Positions 1 through 7,856 of a DNA stretch of 42,506 bases are shown piece by piece. Position 1 is the stretch's first letter, and each line of letters begins with the position of its first letter. The notes beneath the pieces are model-generated. The model was not told the DNA's origin and searched no databases. It saw only the letters and a list, made by a program, of their open reading frames with translations. The translations under genes and the position numbers were made by a program. The stretch is from assembly GCA_012838615.1 (NCBI GenBank), contig DUOV01000053.1:1-42506 (forward strand). Direction: 5' to 3'. This stretch comes from Clostridia bacterium (lineage in GTDB: Bacteria > Bacillota > DUOV01 > Zhaonellaceae).

Positions 1-60
1 ATCCTACGCCGTTAACGTGAGCCAAGCTCACGACGGCTGGGGATGCAAGTCCCGCTCCAC
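1..60 (+). ncRNA. Structured RNA fragment resembling group II intron domain I
   Basis: This stretch contains two adjacent hairpins. The first is GCCGT-taac-GTGAGC-caa-GCTCAC-g-ACGGC at 8-37. The second is GGGAT-gcaa-GTCCC, with a GNRA tetraloop, around 41-54. The order GTGAGCCAA..CTCACGA followed by GGGATGCAAGTCCC resembles, from memory, the 5' part (domain I) of bacterial group II introns. Nothing intron-like continues after about position 60, and no reverse-transcriptase ORF follows, so it would be a fragment. It is not a tRNA end, because the GCAA loop is too short for a T-loop. Family assignment is tentative; the hairpins themselves are plain. Confidence 0.35.
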
Positions 61-163
61 AAAACATTCGCCTCCTTCTATGCATGTTTTTGCTGGGGAC
101 TGGCTTTGGTGCCCCCTTCTGCCCATTCTTCGACTATTTATTTACTAAGTTGCTGGGTAAACA

Positions 164-339
164 GCGGAGGTACTGCTTGGAGCGGGCATTTAGCGGAATG
201 AGCGTTAAACGAACGCAGTCAAAAAAGCGTTAAGCAGGGCAAGGGTTCACTTGCAGTTTGCCCCAGGGTTTTTGTCCCGTAGCTTTTTTGGCAAGTGAGT
301 AGCGAATGAGCGGCAGCCCGCAGAAAGCAGTACCTCCGC
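164..339. repeat. Long imperfect inverted repeat (MITE-like or structured RNA)
   Basis: The arms GCGGAGGTACTGCTT (164-178) and AAGCAGTACCTCCGC (325-339) are perfect 15-nt reverse complements. After a 3x3 internal loop they are extended by GCGGGC (182-187) / GCCCGC (316-321). Inside lies a second stem, TCACTTGC (247-254) / GCAAGTGA (291-298). Two near-identical direct copies, AGCGGAATGAGCG (192-204) and AGCGAATGAGCGG (301-313), flank the inner part. The 7-mer GACTATT occurs on both sides (132-138 and 351-357), which could be a target duplication but is short. The region is more GC-rich than the genes around it. The 60-aa ORF on the minus strand here is a by-product of the stem. Confidence 0.7.
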
Positions 340-443
340 GACAAACATTTGACTATTATAGGAATAAACTTAATGCGCATTCTTCTACCTAAGCGACACA
401 ACTAACAGAGGATTACTGCCTTAAACATATATTTATAATACTG

Positions 444-490
444 CACTAAAAGGAAACAAGCTCAGCATGCTTCTTTTTAGTGTTTTTTTA
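444..490 (+). terminator. Rho-independent terminator (bidirectional form)
   Basis: CACTAAAA (444-451) pairs with TTTTAGTG (475-482), with an inner AAGC/GCTT stem, followed by a run of T. The A-rich 5' arm lets it work on both strands. It probably ends the operon left of the window; in Bacillus the gene before ylxY is pnpA. Confidence 0.75.
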
Positions 491-550
491 TCATTCATTA
501 GTAGGTAGATTTAAATTTATTTATGAGTTCGTAGTGGGCAATAAAATTCC

Positions 551-580
551 AGCCATAGCATTATGTTATGGCTTTTTTTA
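551..580 (+). terminator. Rho-independent terminator
   Basis: AGCCATA (551-557) and TATGGCT (567-573) form a stem followed by seven T. This is a second terminator before ylxY, so ylxY probably has its own promoter. TATAAT at 623-628 is a possible -10 box, but no convincing -35 was found. Confidence 0.7.
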
Positions 581-659
581 TGCCCTTTTTGCTTTCAAGC
601 ATAAATACTATGTAATAGTGAGTATAATCTAGGGAAATATATTTTAAGGAGGTTTAAAT

Positions 660-1376
660 ATGCGAATTTTTTACTGGAGTAAAAAACAGATCGCTAAAAC
701 ACTTGTAATCATGTCTGTCATATTAGTTATAGCAGTACTGGGATATGATATTTTAAGAGACGATACGGCTGTTATGACACTAGCTTCTCAACCTATTTAT
801 CAGGGGAATACAGATTATAAAAAAGTAGGACTTACTATAAATGTAGATTGGGGCGAAGAATATATTCCAGGCATGTTAAAAATTCTAAAAGCAAACAAAG
901 CTAAAGCAACATTCTTTATTACAGGTCGGTTTGCCACTAAATTTCCGGACATAGTAAAATTGATTGCCGAAGAAGGTCATGAGATAGGTAACCATGGTTA
1001 CTCTCATCCCCATCCTGATAAAATTAGTAAGAAAGAAAATCAAGATGAAATATTAAAGACTGCAAAAGCAATTTATGAAGCTTCAGGGGTAGAAACAATT
1101 TATTTTGCCCCTCCTTATGGAGAACATAAACCTCATGTGGTAGAAGCTGCTGCCGAAATAGGGTATAAAACTATAATGTGGACTGTAGATACAGTCGATT
1201 GGGATAAAAACAAACAACCACAAGACATTTATGAAAAAGTTATTAAAAATATCCAAAATGGCGCAATTGTTTTAATGCATCCCACAGACAGAACTTTAAC
1301 AGCTCTGGATAATATTATTAAAGACTTACAGCAGAAAGGATATGAATTAGTTACTCTCAGTAAATTATTACCATAA
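660..1376 (+). CDS. ylxY: YlxY-family polysaccharide deacetylase-like sporulation protein
   Basis: The 238-aa protein has one N-terminal membrane anchor (about residues 14-32) followed by a NodB-type polysaccharide deacetylase domain facing outside. The His motif is present as GNHGYSHPHPD and the APPYGE loop is clear. The usual TFDDG motif reads NVDWG (N61-V62-D63), so the first Asp, normally the catalytic base, is absent. The C-terminal MWTVDTVDW and MHPTDRT segments are typical of YlxY. A strong AAGGAGG lies 7 nt before ATG. In B. subtilis ylxY sits between pnpA and mlpA, and the following genes here match that order. Deacetylase activity is uncertain because of the altered motif. Confidence 0.9.
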   Translation: MRIFYWSKKQIAKTLVIMSVILVIAVLGYDILRDDTAVMTLASQPIYQGNTDYKKVGLTINVDWGEEYIPGMLKILKANKAKATFFITGRFATKFPDIVKLIAEEGHEIGNHGYSHPHPDKISKKENQDEILKTAKAIYEASGVETIYFAPPYGEHKPHVVEAAAEIGYKTIMWTVDTVDWDKNKQPQDIYEKVIKNIQNGAIVLMHPTDRTLTALDNIIKDLQQKGYELVTLSKLLP

Positions 1377-1447
1377 AAAAAGTAGTTAAAAAACCTTACT
1401 AGTGAGCACTCTACTATTTAGCAACGTTATTTTAAGGAGGACAAAAT

Positions 1448-2503
1448 TTGAAAATCCTAATAATCTTTCAAATAATTATTTTGGTGCTTACTTGTCCTAA
1501 TTTAGTTTTTGCTCAAGATATTGGTGTTCACGCTAAGGCATATATCTTAATGGAAGCTAAGACTGGTCAGGTTATTATATCCAAAAATCAAGATGTTCCT
1601 CTTCCACCTGCCAGCACAACTAAAATTTTAACAGCGATTATGGCAATTGAACGAGGTGAGGTAGATAAAGAAATAGTTGTAAGTAATGAGGCTGCCTCCG
1701 TTGGGGAAGCCTCAATTCATTTAGAACCTGGAGAAAAAATTTCAGTTCTAAACTTATTAAAAGGTGCTTTAATTAAATCCGGAAATGATGCAAGTTTTGC
1801 ACTTGCTGAGTATGTTGGCGGTACGGAGGATATTTTTCTTTTGCTAATGAATAGGAAGGCAAAATTGGTTGGTGCTCTTAACTCAACATTTTACAACGCA
1901 AATGGTCTTCCCCATAAAGGACATCTTTCAACTGCCAAGGATTTAGCTTTAATGGCCAGATATGGGCTTAATAATCGTTTGTTTAAAAGTATTGTAGCTA
2001 CGAAAGAAGAACGTATACCCTGGAGTAATTATGGCTGGGATAGAAACTTGGTTAATACTAATAAGTTGCTTTGGAAGTATACTGGAGCCGACGGAGTAAA
2101 AACTGGCACAACTAAAGAAGCTGGTAGTTGTTTAGTTGCATCGGCGACAAAAGGGGACAGACAGTTAATTGCAGTAGTGCTGAAAAGTGGCGATCGTTTC
2201 GGTGAAGCTGCCAGACTGCTTGACTATGGTTTTAATAAGACGTCTTTAAGAAGAATACCTAAAGGTAGCGAATATGGTGCACTTCTCTTACCCGGTAGTG
2301 ACAAACGTATTCCATTAGTTGTACCTGATGATTATGAATTTACCACCTTAAATTCAAGTAAATTGAAATATAGGATAGTAACTGTAGGGAAAAGAAAAAA
2401 CCTAGTACAACAAGGGGATTATATTGGTGTTTTAGTAGTAGAAGATTCTTCTGGCATTGTAGCCCGGATTCCACTTGTAGCATCCAAATCCTCTAAATCA
2501 TAA
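1448..2503 (+). CDS. D-alanyl-D-alanine carboxypeptidase (PBP5/DacF type)
   Basis: This 351-aa secreted serine peptidase trims the terminal D-Ala from peptidoglycan stem peptides. A signal peptide ends near residue 22 (FAQD). The three penicillin-binding motifs are visible: STTK (nucleophile Ser in PASTTKILTA), SGN, and KTGTT. A C-terminal PBP5-like beta domain follows. The start is TTG, chosen because AAGGAGG lies 7-8 nt upstream and the signal peptide begins directly there. It follows ylxY with a 71-nt gap. In B. subtilis this position is empty, while dacF and dacB are elsewhere; the sporulation neighbours suggest, but do not prove, a cortex role. Confidence 0.93.
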   Translation: MKILIIFQIIILVLTCPNLVFAQDIGVHAKAYILMEAKTGQVIISKNQDVPLPPASTTKILTAIMAIERGEVDKEIVVSNEAASVGEASIHLEPGEKISVLNLLKGALIKSGNDASFALAEYVGGTEDIFLLLMNRKAKLVGALNSTFYNANGLPHKGHLSTAKDLALMARYGLNNRLFKSIVATKEERIPWSNYGWDRNLVNTNKLLWKYTGADGVKTGTTKEAGSCLVASATKGDRQLIAVVLKSGDRFGEAARLLDYGFNKTSLRRIPKGSEYGALLLPGSDKRIPLVVPDDYEFTTLNSSKLKYRIVTVGKRKNLVQQGDYIGVLVVEDSSGIVARIPLVASKSSKS

Positions 2504-2576
2504 TAATACTTTCTAATAGCAGGGTTTTAATAATTGGGCGAGAATAATATAGGGATGTAAAAGAGGAGATGGTAAC

Positions 2577-3842
2577 ATGTGGAAGAAGACAACTCTAGAA
2601 AATGGATTACGGATTGTAACTGAGGAAGTGCCGTATGTTCATTCGGCAGTTGTAGGTATTTGGGTAAAAGCCGGTTCTCGTAATGAAAACGATAAAAATC
2701 ACGGGATTTCTCATCTTATAGAGCACCTTTTATTTAAAGGGACAGAAAAAAGAACTGCTAAACAGATCGCCCAAGAGCTAGAAACTGTTGGAGGGTCGAT
2801 TAATGCTTTTACAACTAAAGAATACACCTGTTATTATGCTAAGGTTTTAGATGAACATATTGATTTAGCTGTTGATATTTTAGCTGATATGTTTTTCAAT
2901 TCGCTGTTTGACGAACAAGAAATAGCTAAAGAAAAGAATGTAATTATTGAAGAAATAAAAATGTACGAAGACTCTCCTGATGAGCTAATCCACGATTTGT
3001 TTGCTCAGACAGTATTACGCAATCATCCGCTAGGTCGTACTATAATTGGTACTAAAGAGTCAGTTAACAGTATTACTCTTTCAGATATTCTAAGTTATAT
3101 GAATGAAAATTACACCCCAAACAATACTGTTATTGCAGCTGCAGGCAATATTAGCCATGAGCGAATTGTAGACAAGCTTATTAAATTGTTCGGAAGTTGG
3201 ACTGGAAATTTAGTAGAAACTCCATATTTGCAACCAGACCATAACTCTGAAACAGTATTAATTAAAAAAGATACTGAACAAGTACAAATATGTTTAGGAG
3301 TGCCTGGGTTACCACGAGATAACGATGATACATACACATTATATGTTTTAAATAATATACTTGGGGGAGGATTAAGTTCCCGTTTATTTCAGGAGATTAG
3401 AGAAAACCAGGGCTTAGCGTATTCCATATATTCCTATCATTCATCTTACAATGATGGAGGTTTGTTTACAATTTACGCAGGTACAAGTCCTGAAAAATTT
3501 GAAGAGGTTGTTGAACTTGTTGCAAAAGAACTTTATAAATGTAATAAATTTGGCATAGGTCAGGAAGAGTTAGAAAGAACTAAAACTCAGATTAAAGGTA
3601 ATCTATTATTAAGTATGGAAAGTATTTCAAATCGTATGAGTAGATTAGGCCGTACGGAACTATGTTATGGCAGGATAATTCCTGCCGAAGAAATTGTTGA
3701 AAAGACTTCAAAAGTTACAGTTAGCCAAGTTATGGATTTGGTGGAAAATTTATTTAGAAAAGATAAATTTACTCTTACTGCTTTAGGACCAATAACGAAG
3801 AGTTTAATTATTCAAGATGTTTTACAAGCAGTTGGCTTTTAG
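2577..3842 (+). CDS. mlpA: M16 family zinc metalloprotease MlpA (YmxG)
   Basis: The 421-aa protein is a processing-peptidase-type (pitrilysin) zinc protease. The inverted zinc motif HXXEH is present as HLIEH near residue 46, and the downstream conserved Glu lies in EEIKMYED. The second inactive M16 half follows, with the GGGLSSRLFQEIRE segment typical of the family. It has no signal peptide and is cytosolic. The length is normal for the YmxG group. ATG has GAGGAG upstream. It keeps its conserved place between ylxY and the dap/dpa cluster and is followed after 9 nt by dut. Confidence 0.95.
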   Translation: MWKKTTLENGLRIVTEEVPYVHSAVVGIWVKAGSRNENDKNHGISHLIEHLLFKGTEKRTAKQIAQELETVGGSINAFTTKEYTCYYAKVLDEHIDLAVDILADMFFNSLFDEQEIAKEKNVIIEEIKMYEDSPDELIHDLFAQTVLRNHPLGRTIIGTKESVNSITLSDILSYMNENYTPNNTVIAAAGNISHERIVDKLIKLFGSWTGNLVETPYLQPDHNSETVLIKKDTEQVQICLGVPGLPRDNDDTYTLYVLNNILGGGLSSRLFQEIRENQGLAYSIYSYHSSYNDGGLFTIYAGTSPEKFEEVVELVAKELYKCNKFGIGQEELERTKTQIKGNLLLSMESISNRMSRLGRTELCYGRIIPAEEIVEKTSKVTVSQVMDLVENLFRKDKFTLTALGPITKSLIIQDVLQAVGF

Positions 3843-3851
3843 GGGTGTACT

Positions 3852-4298
3852 ATGGAATTCGATTTAAAAGTTAAAATTTTGGCTAACGGTATTCAATTAC
3901 CCAGTTATGCAACTGCCGGTTCAGCAGGGTTGGATCTTCGGGCGTGCATCAGTAATTCAGTTAAGCTTGATGTAAACGATATTGTTTCAATTCCAACCGG
4001 AATTGCAATCCAAATACCGACTCCGCATATAGCAGGATTTATTTTTGCCAGAAGTGGCTTGGCCAGTAGGCATGGCATTAATCTCGTAAACGGTGTAGGT
4101 GTAATCGATAGTGATTATACTGGTGAAATCATTTGCGTTCTGCAAAACGTGGGAAAAGAGAGTTATGTGATTAACCCAGGGGATAGAATTGCTCAAATAG
4201 TATTTCTGCCTGTTGCCTTAGCCAGATTGATTGAAGTTGATGAATTACTGCCTACGGAAAGAGGACAAGGTGGCTTTGGTTCGACAGGAATAAATTAA
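3852..4298 (+). CDS. dut: dUTP diphosphatase
   Basis: This 148-aa trimeric dUTPase hydrolyses dUTP to dUMP and pyrophosphate, keeping uracil out of DNA and feeding dTMP synthesis. All five family motifs are visible: AGLDLRA, RSGLA, GVIDSDYTGEI, GDRIAQIVF, and the C-terminal RGQGGFGSTG flap. It starts 9 nt after mlpA, so the two are co-transcribed. A terminator follows directly. It is not a member of the equivalent Bacillus cluster and is a lineage-specific insertion there. Confidence 0.96.
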   Translation: MEFDLKVKILANGIQLPSYATAGSAGLDLRACISNSVKLDVNDIVSIPTGIAIQIPTPHIAGFIFARSGLASRHGINLVNGVGVIDSDYTGEIICVLQNVGKESYVINPGDRIAQIVFLPVALARLIEVDELLPTERGQGGFGSTGIN

Positions 4299-4316
4299 AT
4301 AAATAGATTTTCATTA

Positions 4317-4343
4317 ATACCCTTTCTAGTAAGGGTATTTTTT
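4317..4343 (+). terminator. Rho-independent terminator after dut
   Basis: ATACCCTT (4317-4324) pairs with AAGGGTAT (4331-4338) and is followed by a T run. It closes the ylxY-dut group. Confidence 0.85.
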
Positions 4344-4405
4344 ACTATATGAATAGCATATTTGACCTTTCCCTAGCGTACTAGTTAATAGGAGGGGACT
4401 GTGTC

Positions 4406-4741
4406 ATGTGGATAAAGCCTGCTATTTTAATACTTTTGCTAATTTTTATGTTCACCGTTACGGCTAATGAAATAGTAAAGAGTCAAAGAAAGAAATTTTT
4501 AAATCAGATTCCTCAGGAGACAATACCTGGTGCCATTTCACAAGGGCTTACTTATCTTGTAGGTATGGCTGGAGGAATCTATATTTCATTAATAGCTTTA
4601 ACTTCGTTTTTGAAAATAGCTTTTCCGGAAACTGTTTATATCCTTGGAGTTTCAGTAGATCCATTAGCTATATTATCGTTATTACTGGCTCTTATTCAGC
4701 CGTGGTTAATAAAGTTTTTTAATTTTTTAAATAGCAAGTAA
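4406..4741 (+). CDS. Small membrane protein of unknown function
   Basis: This 111-aa protein was not recognised as a named family. It has an N-terminal hydrophobic segment (about residues 4-21), a short polar stretch containing KSQRKKFLNQIPQ, then two hydrophobic segments (about 48-68 and 79-104), giving probably three membrane passes. AGGAGGGG precedes the ATG. Upstream, GCATATT at 4356-4362 resembles a sigma-E -35 box, but the matching -10 (CGTACTAG) is poor. The next gene, ymxH, starts 23 nt later, so the pair is probably co-expressed, possibly during sporulation. Confidence 0.7.
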   Translation: MWIKPAILILLLIFMFTVTANEIVKSQRKKFLNQIPQETIPGAISQGLTYLVGMAGGIYISLIALTSFLKIAFPETVYILGVSVDPLAILSLLLALIQPWLIKFFNFLNSK

Positions 4742-4764
4742 TAATCTTAAGAGGTGTTAGACTA

Positions 4765-5034
4765 ATGAGGTTAAGTGATTTAATTGGAAAAGATATTATA
4801 AACATATCGGATGGAGCTAGACTTGGAACTGTAGGAGATTCAGATCTGATCATAAACGGTGAGACAGGATACATCGAGTCTATCGTGCTGCCCAATAATG
4901 GCGGTTTTCTTGGAATGTGGGGAGGACGCTCTCAGATGGTTATACCCTGGCAAGCGGTAAAAAAGATTGGAAGTGAAGTAATAGTTGTAGAAATAGATCA
5001 AAATAATTCCCGTTTTCGCAGTTCAATGTTTTAA
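4765..5034 (+). CDS. ymxH: YlmC/YmxH family PRC-barrel sporulation protein
   Basis: This 89-aa protein is a single PRC-barrel domain. It begins MRLSDLIGKDIINISDG and contains a central strand pair with GGRSQMVIPW, as in the YlmC/YmxH family linked to sporulation. Its molecular role is unknown. In B. subtilis ymxH lies directly before the dpaA (spoVFA) gene; here dapB with a lysine riboswitch has been placed between them. AAGAGGTG precedes the ATG. Confidence 0.88.
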   Translation: MRLSDLIGKDIINISDGARLGTVGDSDLIINGETGYIESIVLPNNGGFLGMWGGRSQMVIPWQAVKKIGSEVIVVEIDQNNSRFRSSMF

Positions 5035-5040
5035 TACTAC

Positions 5041-5069
5041 TTGACTATTAAATAAGATTATGCTACTAT
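5041..5069 (+). promoter_or_regulatory. Sigma-A promoter for the dapB riboswitch transcript
   Basis: TTGACT (5041-5046), a 17-nt spacer and TACTAT (5064-5069), with an extended TGn before the -10. It lies about 35 nt before the lysine aptamer. Confidence 0.7.
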
Positions 5070-5087
5070 AACAAAAATTAATAAAAA

Positions 5088-5350
5088 CCTCATCTCTTGT
5101 AGGTGAGGTAGAGGTGCGAGTAATCAATAGTAACATTTATGATTGGGAAAAATGATTAAGTGTGAAAGGGATTCTCGCCGAAGTCCATTTTCTTCCCAAA
5201 GGAATTGGGCTGGGTCTGCATCAAAAAGGTGTAGAACTGTCATATGGGGATACCTGGTCCTCATATGGAGCACTATCTCTCTAACAGGTGATGGGCATTT
5301 TTGTGACACAAAGGCTGTGGGCATTTATGCTCTTTTAGCCTTTTTTTTTT
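5088..5350 (+). promoter_or_regulatory. Lysine riboswitch (L box) with terminator
   Basis: The conserved L-box core is clear: GGTAGAGGTGCGAG, GTGAAAGGGA, CGCCGAAG, the GGGCTGGGTCTGCAT element, ACTGTCAT, and GGAGCACTATCTCTC. P1 forms from GAGGTAG (5105-5111) and CTATCTC (5272-5278). A terminator, AAAGGCT/AGCCTTT plus a run of T (5310-5350), follows. CCTCATCT/AGGTGAGG at 5088-5108 can form an alternative hairpin that uses the 5' arm of P1. Lysine binding should stabilise the aptamer and allow the terminator, shutting off dapB and probably the genes after it. The ORFs drawn across this region are artefacts. Confidence 0.95.
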
Positions 5351-5375
5351 GAAGGAAGGAGGATACGTATTTATA

Positions 5376-6167
5376 ATGACAAGAGTAGTTATAACTGGTG
5401 CCTACGGTCGGATGGGTCGGGAAGTTATTAAAGGCATCTTGTCTGCAGATGATTTTACATTAGTTGGAGCAGTAGATGTTAATGGCGTTGGAGAAGATAT
5501 CGGGCCACTTATTGGTTTTAAGGAGCAGGGAATTTTAATATCTGACAATTTAGATACAGAGTTACAAAATAAAAAACCTGATATTTTAATTGATTTTACT
5601 ACTGCAGATGTGGGATTCTTAAATTGTTTTAACGCAATTTTACATGGGGTATCTCCAGTTTCTGGCACTACAGGCATGTCTGATAGTCAGATAGAACAAT
5701 TACGAATGTTATGTGCCGAAAAACAAATTGGAGCAGTATTGGCCCCTAATTTCGCTCTGGGTGCAGTTATTATGATGCGACTAGCAGGTATTGCTGCCCA
5801 ATATTTCCCAGATGTAGAAATAATTGAGCTCCACCATGATCAAAAGATAGATGCTCCTTCCGGTACTTCTTTAGGAACGGCCGATGTTATCTTGGCAGCT
5901 CAAAGTAAAAAATCAACAAGTCAAGATAACAGTATTGAAAAGTTAAAATGTGCTAGAGGAGCAAACAAGAATGGTATTCATATCCATAGTGTTCGTTTAC
6001 CAGGTTTAATAGCGCACCAGGAAGTTATTTTTGGTGGACCGGGTCAATCATTAACTATCAGACATGATTCTTATGGTCGTGAATCATTTATTCCCGGTGT
6101 TTTGTTAGCAGCACGGAAAGTTAGAAGTCTAAAATGTCTTGTAAATAGTTTAAACGAGTTAATCTAA
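5376..6167 (+). CDS. dapB: 4-hydroxy-tetrahydrodipicolinate reductase
   Basis: DapB reduces the DapA product with NAD(P)H to tetrahydrodipicolinate on the diaminopimelate/lysine path. At 263 aa it has normal length. The Rossmann motif GAYGRMG is N-terminal, the catalytic ELHHDQKIDAPSGTS segment is in the middle, and FGGPGQSLTIRHDSYGRESF is near the end. The ORF-track start (TTG 5349) overlaps the riboswitch terminator and lies before the ribosome site. ATG 5376, after AAGGAGG, is the correct start. It is directly controlled by the lysine riboswitch and heads the dap/dpa cluster. DpaAB, encoded next, compete with DapB for the same substrate. Confidence 0.97.
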   Translation: MTRVVITGAYGRMGREVIKGILSADDFTLVGAVDVNGVGEDIGPLIGFKEQGILISDNLDTELQNKKPDILIDFTTADVGFLNCFNAILHGVSPVSGTTGMSDSQIEQLRMLCAEKQIGAVLAPNFALGAVIMMRLAGIAAQYFPDVEIIELHHDQKIDAPSGTSLGTADVILAAQSKKSTSQDNSIEKLKCARGANKNGIHIHSVRLPGLIAHQEVIFGGPGQSLTIRHDSYGRESFIPGVLLAARKVRSLKCLVNSLNELI

Positions 6168-6194
6168 ATACCTTATAGCTATAACCGGACAAGC

Positions 6195-6221
6195 ACCTCG
6201 AAAGGGCCAACTCATATATTA
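6195..6221 (+). promoter_or_regulatory. Putative sigma-K promoter for dpaAB
   Basis: AC at 6195-6196, 16 nt, then CATATATTA at 6213-6221 fits the sigma-K pattern AC-N16-CATANNNTA. In B. subtilis the spoVF (dpaAB) genes are expressed in the mother cell under sigma-K. The match is to short motifs only. Confidence 0.5.
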
Positions 6222-6254
6222 AATAGTAGCTGTAACTAGGAGGAGGTCCCAGAT

Positions 6255-7178
6255 ATGAGAGAGACATTAGCCGGTATCAATATAGCTGTTATCGGGGGTG
6301 ATGAACGGGAACTGGTTTTGATTCAAGAATTGATTAAGCAAGGTGCAAATGTTAAAGTAATCGGTTTCCCTTTTAGACCTGAGCTTGAAGGAGCAAAAAT
6401 TGTAAATAGTATAATTAAGGTACTTACTGATGTTGATGTTGTTGTATTGCCAATGTCTGGCACAGATATTCATGGTAACGTAAAGGCTATATTTACCAAT
6501 GAAAAACTTATAATTTCTGATGAAACCCTAAGCTATTTAAAACCTGGAACACTTCTTTTAGTAGGTGCTGCCAGACCGATACTGAGGGATATGGTCAACA
6601 GACATAAGCTTAAGCTCATAGAAACGGCTAACATTGATAAAATTGCAATTTTAAATTCTATTCCAACTGCTGAAGGTGCAATTCAAATTGCAATGGAAAA
6701 ATTACCGATCACTATTCATAATTCTAAAGCTTTAGTTCTGGGTTTAGGACGATGTGGAGCAACGTTAGCTGGCCTACTAAATGCTTTAGGAGCACACGTA
6801 TATGTTGCAGTTAGGAAAGAAGCTGATTTAGCAAGAGGTTTTGTCCAAGGTTATAAGACTGTTACATATCCTAATTTAACTCAGTATTTACCTACCTTTG
6901 ATGTAATATTTAATACTGTACCTGCCTTAATACTTGATAGTAGTAAAATAGCCTTGTTAAACCGCAACTGTCTTATCATTGACATAGCTAGTTCTCCAGG
7001 GGGCGTCGATTTTTCTGCTGCTGAAAAGCTAGGTATTCAGGCCATATTAGCGCCTGGTTTACCCGGTAAAGTAGCACCCAAAACTGCAGGTCAAATTTTA
7101 GCTGATTATTATCCTGGGTTAATCCTCCAAGAAATTCGCAAAGATTTTAGGAGGTGCAACGATGCTATTGAAAGGTAA
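6255..7178 (+). CDS. dpaA: Dipicolinate synthase subunit A
   Basis: DpaA (SpoVFA) is the NAD(P)-binding subunit of dipicolinate synthase, which oxidises dihydrodipicolinate to dipicolinic acid in the mother cell for loading into the spore core. The 307-aa protein has two nucleotide-fold regions, one at the N-terminus (INIAVIGGDERE) and a second at LVLGLGRCGATLA. The C-terminal DIASSPGGVDF and LAPGLPGKVAPKTAG segments are characteristic. A strong AGGAGG precedes ATG. Its end overlaps dpaB by 17 nt, indicating translational coupling of the two subunits. Confidence 0.96.
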   Translation: MRETLAGINIAVIGGDERELVLIQELIKQGANVKVIGFPFRPELEGAKIVNSIIKVLTDVDVVVLPMSGTDIHGNVKAIFTNEKLIISDETLSYLKPGTLLLVGAARPILRDMVNRHKLKLIETANIDKIAILNSIPTAEGAIQIAMEKLPITIHNSKALVLGLGRCGATLAGLLNALGAHVYVAVRKEADLARGFVQGYKTVTYPNLTQYLPTFDVIFNTVPALILDSSKIALLNRNCLIIDIASSPGGVDFSAAEKLGIQAILAPGLPGKVAPKTAGQILADYYPGLILQEIRKDFRRCNDAIER

Positions 7179-7749
7179 GAAAGTTGGGTTTGCCGTAACT
7201 GGTTCTCATTGTACACTACAGAAAGTTTTACCTGAAGCTCAAAAAATATTAGATCAAGGTGCAGATGTAATCCCTATCATGTCTGAAAGTGTACAATTTA
7301 CTGATACCAGGTTTGGTTTGGCAAGAAAGTGGTATGAAGAGCTTGAGCGAATTACTGGCAAAAAACCTATTACAAGTATTGTTGAGGCAGAGCCGATAGG
7401 CCCAGAAGGCAATATTGATGCTTTGATTATTGCTCCATGTACAGGAAATACACTCTCTAAATTGGCCTTAGGTATAACTGACGGAACAGTTCTAATGGCT
7501 GCAAAAGCACACTTGAGGAATCAGAGGCCTCTTATCATTGCAATTTCAACTAATGATGGTTTGGGAAATAATGCTAAAAATATAAGCATATTGTTAAATA
7601 CTAAGAATATTTATTTTGTTCCTTTTGGTCAGGACGATCCATTTAAGAAACCCAATTCCTTAATTGCCCAATTTGCCAAAATTACTGATACACTTTTGGC
7701 AGCCTTAGAAGGGAAACAGATTCAACCTATAATTCATTATCATATTTAG
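7162..7749 (+). CDS. dpaB: Dipicolinate synthase subunit B
   Basis: DpaB (SpoVFB) is the flavoprotein-like subunit of dipicolinate synthase and belongs to the flavin-dependent decarboxylase fold (HFCD) family. The 195-aa protein has the N-terminal GFAVTGSHCTL phosphate-binding loop and the ALIIAPCTGNTLSKLALGITD segment typical of the family. It starts inside the end of dpaA, with AGGAGGTG 6 nt before ATG. Together with DpaA it diverts the lysine-pathway intermediate to spore dipicolinate. Confidence 0.96.
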   Translation: MLLKGKKVGFAVTGSHCTLQKVLPEAQKILDQGADVIPIMSESVQFTDTRFGLARKWYEELERITGKKPITSIVEAEPIGPEGNIDALIIAPCTGNTLSKLALGITDGTVLMAAKAHLRNQRPLIIAISTNDGLGNNAKNISILLNTKNIYFVPFGQDDPFKKPNSLIAQFAKITDTLLAALEGKQIQPIIHYHI

Positions 7750-7856
7750 AATCTAACAGACTTTAAACTTGTATTGGGGTAAGATATACTAATTATAATC
7801 GCAAACGCTGTTTTTTATTAAAATAGTTTTAGCAATATTTTCAATGGAGGTTAATA

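Noticed and set aside
30-62. 3' end of a tRNA or tmRNA
   Set aside because: The GCTCCAC segment looks like an acceptor arm, but the preceding stem has a 4-nt GCAA loop instead of a 7-nt T-loop.
219-401. 60-aa minus-strand ORF
   Set aside because: It lies within the inverted-repeat element, has no ribosome site and no protein-like pattern.
5124-5352. Two small ORFs on opposite strands before dapB
   Set aside because: They lie in the lysine riboswitch and its terminator.
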